From positions 1 to 36,419 of the forward strand of contig DJRG01000036.1 of assembly GCA_002438845.1 (NCBI GenBank): 36,419 bases of DNA. Reading direction: 5' to 3'. Shown in pieces: positions 22,440 to 31,563 of the stretch (positions are counted from its first letter, which is position 1; each line of letters starts with the position of its first letter). Made by a program: the position numbers and the translations under genes. Source of the DNA: Bacteroidales bacterium UBA6366. Lineage in GTDB: Bacteria > Bacteroidota > Bacteroidia > Bacteroidales > UBA932. The notes beneath the pieces are model-generated. The model had not been told where the DNA came from. It did no database searches and saw only the letters and a list, made by a program, of their open reading frames with translations.

Positions 22440-23342
22440 CTATTTCGAATAGAAAACGAAGCGGTTTTTGTCGTAAAAGTCCTTGATGACCTCGGTTTTA
22501 GGGAATCCCGCGTCACTGAAAACCTTTGCCGTCTCCGGTCCCAGAAGTTCATTTATCTCGGTCATACCCTTGCCCTCCTGCGCCAGAAGCTCACTTGAGA
22601 GCCTGGCGATAGAGCGGTAGAACTCCAGCGGATCATCATCCTTCACGAAAAGAGCCGTTGACGGCTCGAAATTGAGGACATTGACACGCATCTGAGATTT
22701 TTGTGACTCCATGATGTATGGCGGGTTGCTCAGTATCAGATCATATTCCCCTTCCGCGAATGTCTGAGGCTCGGCAAGGACGTCAGCGACGACAAAACGC
22801 GGCGCGACCACTTCCGTCTCCTTTGGCTTCGAGATGAAATCCTGACCCGCCGCCACAGCGACAGCACCCTCGGAGATGTCGACACCCGTCACTTCCGCTC
22901 CGGGAATATTCAATGCCACAGTCCATGCCACACATCCTGAGCCTGTGCAGAGATCCAGAATCCGGACCGGTCTGGCGGACTTGCCGTAGGCTTTTCTCAT
23001 CCTCTGCATCCTTGATCCTATCTTGATGGCCTCTCGGCAAAGGAGCTCGGTCTCCGGGCGTGGAATAAGCACATCCGGGGTGACCTTGAACCTCAGGCCA
23101 CAGAAATCAGCGTATCCTATGACGTATTGGACCGGCTCACCAGAGGCCAGGCGCTCCAGATCCGCATTGAGGCCATCCAGGGCCTTGTCCTTGATCTGAT
23201 ACTCTGGCTCCACGATATGCGTGTAGCTTTTCGTACCGATTCTGCTCTCGCAAAGCATCAGCATGATGTTTCTCGCCTCCTTGGTCGGATAGAGAGTCTC
23301 CAGCCGGGCGGCTCCTCCATTCAAGAAATCCTTCAATAGCAT
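22440..23342 (-). CDS. prmC: Peptide chain release factor glutamine methyltransferase
   Basis: Methylates the glutamine of the GGQ motif in release factors. The 300 residues show the family plan: a helical N-terminal domain ending GEPVQYVIGYADFCGLRFKV, the conserved VLIPRPETELL, the SAM-binding ILDLCTGSGCVAW, TGVDIS, and the catalytic NPPY within DLILSNPPYIMES. The length is normal. It is the last gene of a minus-strand operon with ddl and the penicillin-binding protein, 32 bp after ddl. The translation factor enzyme and the wall genes have no obvious link beyond cotranscription. Confidence 0.95.
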   Translation of the reverse strand: MLLKDFLNGGAARLETLYPTKEARNIMLMLCESRIGTKSYTHIVEPEYQIKDKALDGLNADLERLASGEPVQYVIGYADFCGLRFKVTPDVLIPRPETELLCREAIKIGSRMQRMRKAYGKSARPVRILDLCTGSGCVAWTVALNIPGAEVTGVDISEGAVAVAAGQDFISKPKETEVVAPRFVVADVLAEPQTFAEGEYDLILSNPPYIMESQKSQMRVNVLNFEPSTALFVKDDDPLEFYRSIARLSSELLAQEGKGMTEINELLGPETAKVFSDAGFPKTEVIKDFYDKNRFVFYSK

Positions 23343-23374
23343 AAGCTTGAAAATTTAAGGGTTAGAATTGAATA

Positions 23375-24391
23375 TTATGAATGCTCGATGATTCCCGTCA
23401 GGAAATCCGTGATGTCAATACCGGCGGTCCGGATCATCTTCGGCACCAGCGAAGCGCTGGTCATGCCCGGGATAGTGTTGACTTCAAGGAAGTAAAGTCC
23501 GTCATCAGCCAGAATGTAATCCATTCTCACGACGCCGGCGCAGCCAAGACGAGAGTATATTCGTTTACTTACTTCCTGAATATGATCGCTCAAGTCCTTC
23601 CCGATTGGAGCGGGACATATCTCCTGGCTCTGTCCGTTGTACTTGGCGTCATAGTCGAAGTAATCATTCTCGGTGACAATCTGGATCACGGGAAGGGATT
23701 TGACCCCTTCGGAGTCGGAATATGCCGCGCAGGTGAACTCCCTGCCGGCAATGCCCTGCTCTATGATGACGGAAGGGCCCTCGGAAAAAGCGAACTGTAT
23801 CGCCTCAGGAAGATCCTCGGCCTTACGCACCTTGGTGATTCCGAAACTTGAGCCGCCATCCGTAGGCTTCACGAACACCGGAAATTTCAGTTTCTCCGCG
23901 ACCTTGCCACAGACAGCCTCTATGTCCATCCCGTTGCGCACAAAGACATCCGGAGCGCATCTGACGAAATCCACCTCCCGTAAATAGCTCTTGCAGGCGA
24001 ACTTGTCAAAGGCGATGGCAGAGACAAAGGCACTACAGCTGCTGAAAGGAATCCCCAGCATCTCAAGATACCCCTGAAGCAGACCGTTCTCGCCCGGAGT
24101 GCCGTGCTGAACTATGTAGGCATAGTCAAAATTGATCTTCTCTCCGTACACCTTGACGGAGAAATCCGTCTTGTCAATCTCAGGTCTCGCGCCCTCGGCG
24201 AAAGGGATTCTCATGGCATCCCGTTTCTTCATGGCAACAAGAGACCATTTGCCGAAACGCGCGAAAATCTCATAGACATCGTACTTCGTCCCGTCGATGC
24301 GGGAAGCGACAAACTCCCCGCTGCGGCAGGCGACCTCCCATTCCGAAGAGTCACTTCCATAAATCACTGCAATCCTCTGGTACTTGCCCAT
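23375..24391 (-). CDS. ddl: D-alanine--D-alanine ligase
   Basis: ATP-grasp enzyme that joins two D-alanines for the peptidoglycan stem. The 338 residues include the N-terminal IAVIYGSDSSEWEVA, the family box HGTPGENGLLQGYLEMLGIP, the ATP-grasp lysine region FPVFVKPTDGGSSFGI, and the metal-binding end YFLEVNTIPGMTSASLVPKM. The protein has the usual length and no missing key motif. It starts 17 bp after the penicillin-binding protein gene, which makes sense because both serve cell wall synthesis. The ligase shares a transcript with prmC. Confidence 0.96.
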   Translation of the reverse strand: MGKYQRIAVIYGSDSSEWEVACRSGEFVASRIDGTKYDVYEIFARFGKWSLVAMKKRDAMRIPFAEGARPEIDKTDFSVKVYGEKINFDYAYIVQHGTPGENGLLQGYLEMLGIPFSSCSAFVSAIAFDKFACKSYLREVDFVRCAPDVFVRNGMDIEAVCGKVAEKLKFPVFVKPTDGGSSFGITKVRKAEDLPEAIQFAFSEGPSVIIEQGIAGREFTCAAYSDSEGVKSLPVIQIVTENDYFDYDAKYNGQSQEICPAPIGKDLSDHIQEVSKRIYSRLGCAGVVRMDYILADDGLYFLEVNTIPGMTSASLVPKMIRTAGIDITDFLTGIIEHS

Positions 24392-24408
24392 ATCAATATA
24401 TTCCTTTA

Positions 24409-26763
24409 TTATTCAAAATAATAGTCTTCAGTCTTCTGCTGCACATCCGCAGCCGCGTCCTCGCTCCCTCCGGTGCAGCCAAGGTTCAAGGTCACTCCGG
24501 CCGGGGCGATGAACCTGTCATTCTCGGAGACGCCCAATGTACCGTCGGCGATGACCTTGCGCATGAATATTCCCCATGTCGGAAGGGACATGTGCGCGCC
24601 CTGCCCATAGGTGATCGACTGGAAGTGCACCTGACGGTCCTCCGCGCCCGTCCATATTCCGGCGACCAAAGTCGGAGTGTAGCCTATGAACCATCCGTCG
24701 GCGTTGTCGTTGGTGGTTCCGGTCTTTCCGGCGATCTCTCCCATCAGTTTGTAACGGTAACGGAGCCTGCTGGCCGTTCCGCCTTGAACCACACCCTCCA
24801 TCAGGTTCACCATCAGGTAGGCGGTGTTCTCCCCTATCGCCTCACGTCTGCGGTTTGTGAACTCGCTGATGACGTTACCCTGGTTGTCCTCTATCCTCGT
24901 CACGAAAAGCGGCTCGATGTAGACGCCTCTTGACGGGAATGTATTGTAGGCGGCGACCATCTCCCAAAGAGAAAGGTCCGCCGGTCCCACGCACAGGGCC
25001 GGGACCTCGTCGATGTGACTCTGGATTCCCATCCTGCGCATCATGTCGGCCATCGCCTCAGGACCGAACTGCTTCATCAGGTAGGCGGAGATGTTGTTGG
25101 AGCTATTGGTCAGACCCCACTTGAGAGTGACTGTCCTGCCTATCCACTCTTCCTTGTCCGTACTCCTTGGAGTCCAAGTGTTGCCGTCAGGAAGCACGAA
25201 TGTCTGAGGCAGGTTCACCACCTTGTCGCAAGGGGTCATGCCCTCCTGCATGGCCAAAGTGTAGAGGAACGGCTTGATCGTCGAGCCGACCTGACGCTTG
25301 CCCTGACGGACGTTGTCATACTTGAAATAGCGGTAGTTCGGACCTCCGACGTACGCCTTCACATGACCTGTGCCCGGCTCCATGGCCACGAAGGCCGTGC
25401 GGAGTATGGACTTATAGTAACGGATCGAGTCATCCGGAGTCATGGTCGTGTCGGCGTAACCTTTATTATTATAGGCGAACACCCGCATCTTCACCGGCTG
25501 AGAGAATGTCTTCAGGATCTGCGCCTCACTCTTGCCTTCCTTCTTCATGACACGGTAACGGTCGCTCCAGCGCCTTGCCTGCTTCATCACCCTGTCCCTG
25601 GTCTCGGCGTCGATGTCGTTGGAGAACGGCTTGTTGGCCTTGTAGCGAAGATCCCTGCGGAAATCCGCCTGAAGATCCTTGATTCTCTCAGCGACAGCCT
25701 CTTCGGCATATTTCTGCATCTTGTAGTTGATGGTCGTGTAGATCCTAAGGCCGTCCCTGTCCAGATCGTACTTCGAGCCGTCGGCCTTCTTGTTCTTCTC
25801 AAGCCATCCGTACAAGTCGTCGGAAGCCCAGGCGAGAGAGTCCGCCGAGTAGTCCTCGGCCATGTAGTAATCTGACCTGCGAGGCTTTCTGGCGTTCATC
25901 ACGCGGCGGACCATGTCCCTGAAGTAAGGCGCCAGACCGGCGTTGTGGTCCTGAACCTCATAATTGAGCGCAATCGGAAGAAGCCTGATGGAATCCCTCT
26001 GCGCCTTGCTCAAATAGCCGGCCTTCTCCATCTGGCCGATCACGAAATTCCTTCTGGTCAGAGCCTTGTCCGGGTTGATCGTCGGATTGTACCTCGTAGG
26101 CTTGTTGACCATGCCCACCAGCATGGCGCTCTCCTCCACCGTCAGTTCGGACGGGAGTTTTCCAAAGAAAGTCTCAGAGGCTGAACGCACGCCATAGGCT
26201 CCGCTGCCGAAGAATATGGAGTTAAGGTACATCGTCATGATCTCGTCCTTGGTGTAGTCCCTCTCCAGCTTGACGGCCGTGATCCACTCCTTGAGTTTCA
26301 CCCACACCATCCTGAGATGGTATATTCCCGGGATCTTACGACCGACATCGGCCCTGGGATAGAGGGTCTTGGCAAGCTGCTGGGTGATCGTGCTTCCTCC
26401 TCCCTGGCTTGAGTTGCGCAGCATTATCGTCTTGACAAGCACGCGGCCAAGTCCTTTGAAATCAATTCCGGAATGCTTGTAGAAACGCACATCCTCGGTC
26501 GCCACGGCGGCGTGGACGAGATTCGGAGAGATCTCATCATAGGAGACGTAGGTCCTGTTCTCGATGTGGAACGTGGTCAGTATCTCACCATCCTCGGCGA
26601 TGACCTGCGTGGCCAGTTTGTTGTCCGGATTCTCCAGATCCTTGAAGGAAGGGATGTCCGCGAAAGCCCAGACGAGGAATATCATAACGATGAGAAGCAG
26701 CACCGGAAACGTTATCAGAATCCAGAACCACTTTGTGATTTTCTTTCGAGTCGATTCGGTCAT
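24409..26763 (-). CDS. Class A penicillin-binding protein (PBP1A type)
   Basis: Bifunctional peptidoglycan synthase of 784 residues, anchored by one helix at residues about 13-34. The glycosyltransferase domain shows HAAVATEDVRFYKHSGID with catalytic Glu90, and GGGSTITQQLAKTL. The transpeptidase domain shows GSTIKPFLYTL with Ser495, the SNN triad in LTNSSNNISAYL near residue 554 and KTGTTN near residue 680. It polymerises glycan strands and crosslinks them outside the inner membrane. It leads the operon pbp1A-ddl-prmC and is divergent from topA. The end is rich in acidic residues and has no extra domain. Confidence 0.95.
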   Translation of the reverse strand: MTESTRKKITKWFWILITFPVLLLIVMIFLVWAFADIPSFKDLENPDNKLATQVIAEDGEILTTFHIENRTYVSYDEISPNLVHAAVATEDVRFYKHSGIDFKGLGRVLVKTIMLRNSSQGGGSTITQQLAKTLYPRADVGRKIPGIYHLRMVWVKLKEWITAVKLERDYTKDEIMTMYLNSIFFGSGAYGVRSASETFFGKLPSELTVEESAMLVGMVNKPTRYNPTINPDKALTRRNFVIGQMEKAGYLSKAQRDSIRLLPIALNYEVQDHNAGLAPYFRDMVRRVMNARKPRRSDYYMAEDYSADSLAWASDDLYGWLEKNKKADGSKYDLDRDGLRIYTTINYKMQKYAEEAVAERIKDLQADFRRDLRYKANKPFSNDIDAETRDRVMKQARRWSDRYRVMKKEGKSEAQILKTFSQPVKMRVFAYNNKGYADTTMTPDDSIRYYKSILRTAFVAMEPGTGHVKAYVGGPNYRYFKYDNVRQGKRQVGSTIKPFLYTLAMQEGMTPCDKVVNLPQTFVLPDGNTWTPRSTDKEEWIGRTVTLKWGLTNSSNNISAYLMKQFGPEAMADMMRRMGIQSHIDEVPALCVGPADLSLWEMVAAYNTFPSRGVYIEPLFVTRIEDNQGNVISEFTNRRREAIGENTAYLMVNLMEGVVQGGTASRLRYRYKLMGEIAGKTGTTNDNADGWFIGYTPTLVAGIWTGAEDRQVHFQSITYGQGAHMSLPTWGIFMRKVIADGTLGVSENDRFIAPAGVTLNLGCTGGSEDAAADVQQKTEDYYFE

Positions 26764-26771
26764 AATAGGGA

Positions 26772-26779
26772 CAAATTTA
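26772..26779 (-). promoter_or_regulatory. Candidate -7 box for the pbp1A operon
   Basis: The minus strand reads TAAATTTG, an exact match ending 8 bp before the start codon. The transcript would be nearly leaderless. No convincing -33 was seen. Confidence 0.5.
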
Positions 26780-26787
26780 TAACAAAA

Positions 26788-26820
26788 TTTGGAAAATTGC
26801 CCAGTTTGTGGCTTACTTTG
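26788..26820 (+). promoter_or_regulatory. Candidate promoter for topA
   Basis: TTTG at 26788-26791 and TTACTTTG at 26813-26820 (one mismatch to TAnnTTTG) are separated by 21 bp. The topA start is about 50 bp downstream. This and the opposing pbp1A box share the 106-bp divergent gap. Confidence 0.45.
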
Positions 26821-26869
26821 CAGATTGAAATGACAAACTATCTATGAAATGCTTGTAAAATAGAACAGT

Positions 26870-29185
26870 ATGGCAGACAATCTAGTTATCGTCGAGTCTC
26901 CGGCCAAAGCCAAGACTATACAGAAATTCCTGGGCAACGGTTACGTGGTGAAATCCAGCTTCGGTCACATCAGGGATCTTCAGGACAAGAAGCTGAGCGT
27001 GGATGTGGAGAGGGGCTTCACTCCCGAATATGTGATACCTTCCGACAAGAAAAAGGTGGTGTCCGAACTGAAGAAGGCGGCGGAAAGCGCCACCACAGTG
27101 TGGCTCGCGTCCGATGAGGACCGGGAGGGAGAGGCCATCTCCTGGCATCTCTACGAGACTCTCGGACTGAAAGAGGCGCAGACAAGGAGAATCGTCTTCC
27201 ATGAAATCACCAAAGACGCGATTGTGAACGCGGTTCAGAATCCACGCTCGATCAACATGAATCTCGTCAACGCGCAGCAGGCGCGCAGGGTTCTGGACAG
27301 ACTTGTCGGATTTGAGCTTTCCCCTATCCTATGGAGAAAGATCCAGCCGAAACTCTCGGCAGGACGCGTGCAGTCCGTGGCGCTTAGGCTTGTGGTCGAA
27401 AGGGAGAAGGAGATAATGGGATTCGAGAACGAGGCCTATTACAAAGTCGAGGCTTTCTTTCATCCGGCCGGCCTTCCGGCCTCTGTAAAGGTCAAGGCCA
27501 TCCTCGACACCAGGTTCAAGACTCAGGAGGAGGCACGTGCGTTCCTTCAGGACTGCATAGGGGCGGCTTTCACGGTTTCCGACGTCGAGAAGAAAGAAGC
27601 GAACCGGTATCCGACAGCTCCGTTCACGACTTCCACCCTGCAGCAGGAGGCGGCAAGGAAGCTGCGCTTTCCTGTGAGCATGACGATGAGAGTGGCCCAG
27701 AGTCTCTACGAAAGAGGTCTCATCACCTACATGAGAACCGACTCCACGAATCTGTCCGCCCTCGCGCTCGGCACGGCAAAGAAGTTCATAACCGAGAATT
27801 TCGGCCCTGAATATTCAAAGCCCCGCCAGTTCAAGACTCACAGCAAGGGTGCGCAGGAAGCCCACGAGGCGATCCGCCCGACATTCATAGAGAACACGGA
27901 GATCGAGGGGACAGCCCAAGAGCAGAAGCTTTACAACCTGATCTGGAAAAGGACCGTCGCCTCGCAGATGGCGGATGCGAAAGTCCTCAACACGACATTA
28001 AGGGTGTCTTCCGACAAGAGAGCTGAGAAATTCAACGCCCAGGCCACCCAGGTCCTGTTCGACGGATTCCTCAGGCTGTACATCGAAGGCACGGACAATC
28101 AGGACGCCGAGGAGGAGGATGTGATGCTTCCTGACCTTCAGGTCGGAACTGCGATGGAGGAAAAGGGCATCAACGCGGAGTGCAAGTTCACCGCGGCCCC
28201 GCCGAGATATTCAGAGGCCACTCTGGTCAAGAAACTTGAGGAACTCGGCATCGGACGACCTTCCACCTACGCCCCGACCATCGCCACCCTGACCACAGGG
28301 CGCGGATACATCGTCAAGGGGGACAAGGAGGGGAAGAAGATAGCCGTCAACGACCTGGAACTGAGAAACGGCGTGGTTTCCGAAACCGCAAGGACCGAAA
28401 CCGTGGGAGCTGAAAGAGGCAAGCTGCTGCCACAGGAGATCGGAATGATCGTGACAGATTACCTCGAAAAGTATTTCACCGACATCATGGACTATGACTT
28501 CACGGCTAACGTCGAGAAGGAATTTGACCAGATAGCAAGCGGCAATCTGATCTGGAACGAGGTCATAGGGGAATTCTACTCACCTTTCCACAAAAAGGTG
28601 GACGAGGTGCTGCATGACGGCAACTACAGCCATGTCTCCAAAGATCTCGGAACGGACGCCGACGGCAACAAGATCGTGGCCAAGTTCGGCAAATTCGGAC
28701 CTTACATCCAGAAAGGAGAAGGCGAGAAAGCCCAGTACGCGTCACTCGGCAGGGATCAGCTCATTGAGAACATCACTCTGGAAGAGGCTCTGAAAATGTT
28801 CCAGCTGCCACGTACCGTGGGGCAGTACAACGGAGTCGATGTCATCGCCCTGAAAGGCCGCTTCGGACCGTTCCTCAAGTACGGAGACAAGAACTTCTCT
28901 CTTCCTCGCGGGAAAGATCCTCTCAAGGTCACTCTGGAGGAATGCTCAGCGATCATCGACGAAGGGCTCAACAAGACTGCGGCGAATTCCGTGATGGTTG
29001 AATATACCGACAATGACATCCAGATCATCAACGGACGCTACGGCCCATACATCAAGCATGCCGGTTCAAATTACAGGATCCCGAAAGGCACCGATGCCGC
29101 CACTCTGACCGAAGCCGCCTGCCTGGAGATCATTAATAATTCCAAACCGACTGAAAAAGGGCGAAGAAGATTTAAGAAATCTTGA
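26870..29185 (+). CDS. topA: DNA topoisomerase I
   Basis: Type IA topoisomerase that relaxes negative supercoils. The 771 residues begin with the TOPRIM domain (LVIVESPAKAKTIQKFLG, then ASDEDREGEAISWHL). The catalytic tyrosine is Tyr287 in GLITYMRTDSTNLS. LVKKLEELGIGRPSTYAPTI is another family box. The C-terminal third has TopA-type repeats (FGKFGPYIQKGEGEKAQY, GRFGPFLKYGDKNFSLPRG, GRYGPYIKHAGSNYRIPKG) rather than cysteine zinc ribbons, and it ends in a basic tail. It is monocistronic with its own terminator. Confidence 0.97.
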   Translation: MADNLVIVESPAKAKTIQKFLGNGYVVKSSFGHIRDLQDKKLSVDVERGFTPEYVIPSDKKKVVSELKKAAESATTVWLASDEDREGEAISWHLYETLGLKEAQTRRIVFHEITKDAIVNAVQNPRSINMNLVNAQQARRVLDRLVGFELSPILWRKIQPKLSAGRVQSVALRLVVEREKEIMGFENEAYYKVEAFFHPAGLPASVKVKAILDTRFKTQEEARAFLQDCIGAAFTVSDVEKKEANRYPTAPFTTSTLQQEAARKLRFPVSMTMRVAQSLYERGLITYMRTDSTNLSALALGTAKKFITENFGPEYSKPRQFKTHSKGAQEAHEAIRPTFIENTEIEGTAQEQKLYNLIWKRTVASQMADAKVLNTTLRVSSDKRAEKFNAQATQVLFDGFLRLYIEGTDNQDAEEEDVMLPDLQVGTAMEEKGINAECKFTAAPPRYSEATLVKKLEELGIGRPSTYAPTIATLTTGRGYIVKGDKEGKKIAVNDLELRNGVVSETARTETVGAERGKLLPQEIGMIVTDYLEKYFTDIMDYDFTANVEKEFDQIASGNLIWNEVIGEFYSPFHKKVDEVLHDGNYSHVSKDLGTDADGNKIVAKFGKFGPYIQKGEGEKAQYASLGRDQLIENITLEEALKMFQLPRTVGQYNGVDVIALKGRFGPFLKYGDKNFSLPRGKDPLKVTLEECSAIIDEGLNKTAANSVMVEYTDNDIQIINGRYGPYIKHAGSNYRIPKGTDAATLTEAACLEIINNSKPTEKGRRRFKKS

Positions 29186-29203
29186 TATTTTAAGATTTTT
29201 TAT
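29177..29203 (+). terminator. Terminator of topA
   Basis: AAATCTT (29177-29183) pairs with AAGATTT (29192-29198), and TT plus TATATATTTT follow. The stem overlaps the topA stop codon. It is short and AT-rich, so possibly leaky. Confidence 0.5.
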
Positions 29204-29239
29204 ATATTTTAGCGGTTGTTTAGTTATAAATTGAAAGCA

Positions 29240-29752
29240 ATGGCAACTTATCACATCGATCAGATTGACCAGAAAATCCTATCATTTCTGGTCAACAACG
29301 CCAGGATGCCTTTCCTGGAGATCGCCCGTGAGTGCGGTGTTTCTGGCGCCGCGATTCATCAAAGGGTGAAAAGGTTGGAGACCAACGGGGTCATCACTGG
29401 TTCAAGACTGCTCGTCAAGCCTCAGGCTCTTGGGCTTAACGTGTGCGCGTTCATCAGCGTCACGCTCTCCGAAGCGGACAAGTACCCAGAGGTAGTGGCC
29501 AATCTAAAGAAGATCGCCGAGATTGTGGAGTGCCATTTCGTAACCGGGAAAGCCGCCCTGCTCCTCAAGGCTTACTGCTTTGACAATGATCACCTTATGG
29601 AGATCCTTATCAACACGATCCAGAACATCCCTTACATCCAGTCCACGGAGACAATGATCTCCCTCGACCAGGCGATCGAGCGTCAGGTCTGGGTCAAGGA
29701 CTACAAGCGGACTACCTACCAGCCTGGCGAGTTCGGAAAGAAGACGAAATAA
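29240..29752 (+). CDS. Lrp/AsnC-family transcriptional regulator
   Basis: A 170-residue regulator with the usual two parts. The N-terminal helix-turn-helix is visible as IDQIDQKILSFLVNNARMPF followed by IARECGVSGAAIHQRVKRLE. The C-terminal RAM/AsnC ligand domain runs from about residue 70 (GLNVCAFISVTL) to about 150, followed by a short basic tail. Such proteins sense amino acids and form octamers. The ATG at 29240 gives MATYHIDQIDQ; an upstream in-frame ATG at 29216 adds eight unlikely residues. The target genes are not apparent. Its 3' end overlaps the 3' end of ispD on the other strand by 41 bp. Confidence 0.92.
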   Translation: MATYHIDQIDQKILSFLVNNARMPFLEIARECGVSGAAIHQRVKRLETNGVITGSRLLVKPQALGLNVCAFISVTLSEADKYPEVVANLKKIAEIVECHFVTGKAALLLKAYCFDNDHLMEILINTIQNIPYIQSTETMISLDQAIERQVWVKDYKRTTYQPGEFGKKTK

Positions 29753-30452
29753 TCAGCCTCGCGAGGGACAGATCCTCGGGAGACGTCAGTTTGAAGTTGT
29801 ACCTCTCTCCGTCGCAAAAGGAGAGGGGTATTCCTTTTTTGCGCGCGACGGAGGCGTCATCGGTGAAAGCGGTGTCAAAGGCCTGTGAATATGCGGACTT
29901 GATGTCCTCCGAAAGGAACATCTGCGGGGTCTGGGCCCCGAAAATCCGGCTCCGGTCCACATCCTCCCCTTCCGGGGATACCATCGACTCGGTCCCGTCC
30001 GCGGCCCGCACACGGTCTATTACCTTCAGTGTGTCCACGGAAGGGATGACCGGAATCAGAGACCTGACACCTCCGGAATCCATCCGCCCGAACATATTCC
30101 TGATCAAGTCCTCCGAGAGAAGAGGCCTCACGCCGTCATGGATGGCGACAATCGCTCCGTCCGGGACCTTTTTCAAAGCGTTCCTTACGGAATGAAAGCG
30201 GGTGATGCCGCCTGGAACCAACGACTGAGGGCAATCAAAGCCTGAAGACAGGCAATATTCCTTCCAAAAAGGAATATGATCCTCCGGAAGCACGGTGATC
30301 ACCTTGATGTCCGGGACCGCCGAGACAAACACCTCGATGGTCCTGCGAAGAACGGGGACACCTCCCAGATCCAGAAATTGCTTCGGCACTGAAGATCCCA
30401 TCCTGACGCCGCTTCCGGCGGCCATAACGATTAATATTCTTTTTCTGCTCAT
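29712..30452 (-). CDS. ispD: 2-C-methyl-D-erythritol 4-phosphate cytidylyltransferase
   Basis: Transfers CMP from CTP to methylerythritol 4-phosphate in the MEP isoprenoid pathway. The 246 residues contain the nucleotide-binding loop MAAGSGVRMGSSVPKQFLDL, GGITRFHSVRNALK, IHDGVRPLLS and AQTPQMFL, all typical of IspD. The frame continues upstream to 30506, but MSRKRILIVMAAGSG at 30452 has a promoter box 12 bp before it. It faces mreB and converges on the Lrp-type gene, overlapping its last 41 bp. With IspE at 7.2 kb it shows that the organism uses the MEP pathway. Confidence 0.95.
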   Translation of the reverse strand: MSRKRILIVMAAGSGVRMGSSVPKQFLDLGGVPVLRRTIEVFVSAVPDIKVITVLPEDHIPFWKEYCLSSGFDCPQSLVPGGITRFHSVRNALKKVPDGAIVAIHDGVRPLLSEDLIRNMFGRMDSGGVRSLIPVIPSVDTLKVIDRVRAADGTESMVSPEGEDVDRSRIFGAQTPQMFLSEDIKSAYSQAFDTAFTDDASVARKKGIPLSFCDGERYNFKLTSPEDLSLARLIISSSFRTRQAGR

Positions 30453-30463
30453 ATAATTCCTTA

Positions 30464-30492
30464 CAAATATAACTTTTTTTGTATATTTACAA
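30464..30492 (-). promoter_or_regulatory. Candidate promoter for ispD
   Basis: On the minus strand a TTG (30490-30492) precedes TATATTTG (30464-30471) by 18 bp. The -7 box is an exact match and ends 11 bp before the ispD start. Confidence 0.6.
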
Positions 30493-30511
30493 GTTGTATA
30501 GTACACATTTG
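30478..30511 (+). promoter_or_regulatory. Candidate promoter for the mre-mrdA-rodA operon
   Basis: TTTG at 30478-30481 and CACATTTG at 30504-30511 (first base deviates from TAnnTTTG) are 22 bp apart, just outside the usual spacing. It overlaps the opposing ispD promoter. The mreB start is 30 bp downstream. Confidence 0.35.
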
Positions 30512-30540
30512 TAATTTTAAAGGAACAAGGATATTCAGTT

Positions 30541-31563
30541 ATGGCATTTTCATTTCTGACTCAAGAGATAGCGATGGACCTCGGAACGGCCAACACCGTC
30601 ATTTTCAGGAATGACGAGATTGTGCTGGACGCGCCGAGCATAGTCGCGATTGACAACAACACGGGCAAATGCATCGCAATAGGACGGCAGGCCAAACTTA
30701 TGCACGAACACACCAACCCCGGGATCAAGACAATCAGACCCTTGAGAAATGGAGTGATAGCTGACTTCAACGCCGCCGAAATGATGATCAAGGGCTTCAT
30801 CAAGCAGGTCAACAACAAGAGAAAGTCCATCTTCACCCCGAACCTGAAGATCGTGGTCGGAATCCCGTCCGGAAGTACCCAGGTGGAGATCCGGGCTGTG
30901 CGTGACTCCTGCGAGCACGCTGGCGGAAGGGATGTCTACCTCATCTACGAGCCTATGGCCGCCGCACTCGGTATCGGCCTTGATGTCGAGGCGCCGAGAG
31001 GTAACATGGTGGTTGACATAGGCGGAGGCACCGCCGAGATCGCTGTCATCTCCTTGGGAGGCATCGTGGTGCAGGAAAGCATCAACACCGCCGGGGATGT
31101 GTTCAACAGCGACATCCAGTACTACATGCGCCAACAGCATAACATCAAGATCGGCGAGACAACAGCCGAGGAGATAAAGATCGCCGTGGGAGCCGTTATT
31201 CCGGATCTTGACGAGGAGCCGGAACCACACATCGTAAGGGGACCTAATCTCATGACAGCACATCCTGTGGAGGCGGCAGTGACCTACCAGGAAATCGCCC
31301 ACTGCCTTGACAAGTCCATCGCCAAACTGGAGTCCTCCATTCTTCACGTGCTGGAGCTGACTCCTCCGGAGTTATATTCAGACATCGTCGAGAACGGAAT
31401 ATTCCTTTCAGGCGGTGGCGCCCTGCTGCGAGGTCTCGCGAAGAGGTTCACCGAAAAGGTCAACATCCAGTTCCATGTCGCCGAGGATCCGCTCCGCGCC
31501 GTGGCGAGAGGCACCTGCATAGCACTCAAAAAGACATCCAACTACTCATTCCTGATGAGATAA
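30541..31563 (+). CDS. mreB: Rod shape-determining protein MreB
   Basis: Bacterial actin that forms membrane-bound filaments and directs wall synthesis along the cell side. The 340 residues carry MDLGTANTVIF (phosphate 1), MVVDIGGGTAEIAVISLGG (phosphate 2), YEPMAAALGIGL and IFLSGGGALLRGL (adenosine motif). The N-terminal MAFSFLTQEIAMDLG has the short hydrophobic segment that anchors MreB to the membrane. It leads a five-gene elongasome operon in which the next gene overlaps its stop codon. Confidence 0.97.
   Translation: MAFSFLTQEIAMDLGTANTVIFRNDEIVLDAPSIVAIDNNTGKCIAIGRQAKLMHEHTNPGIKTIRPLRNGVIADFNAAEMMIKGFIKQVNNKRKSIFTPNLKIVVGIPSGSTQVEIRAVRDSCEHAGGRDVYLIYEPMAAALGIGLDVEAPRGNMVVDIGGGTAEIAVISLGGIVVQESINTAGDVFNSDIQYYMRQQHNIKIGETTAEEIKIAVGAVIPDLDEEPEPHIVRGPNLMTAHPVEAAVTYQEIAHCLDKSIAKLESSILHVLELTPPELYSDIVENGIFLSGGGALLRGLAKRFTEKVNIQFHVAEDPLRAVARGTCIALKKTSNYSFLMR

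Noticed and set aside
25015..25875. Long open frame (286 codons) antisense to the class A PBP gene
   Set aside because: Shadow of the well-supported coding strand with no recognisable domains.
30550..31347. Open frame of 265 codons antisense to mreB
   Set aside because: mreB is unambiguous on the plus strand; the antisense product is His/Val-rich and unlike a real protein.
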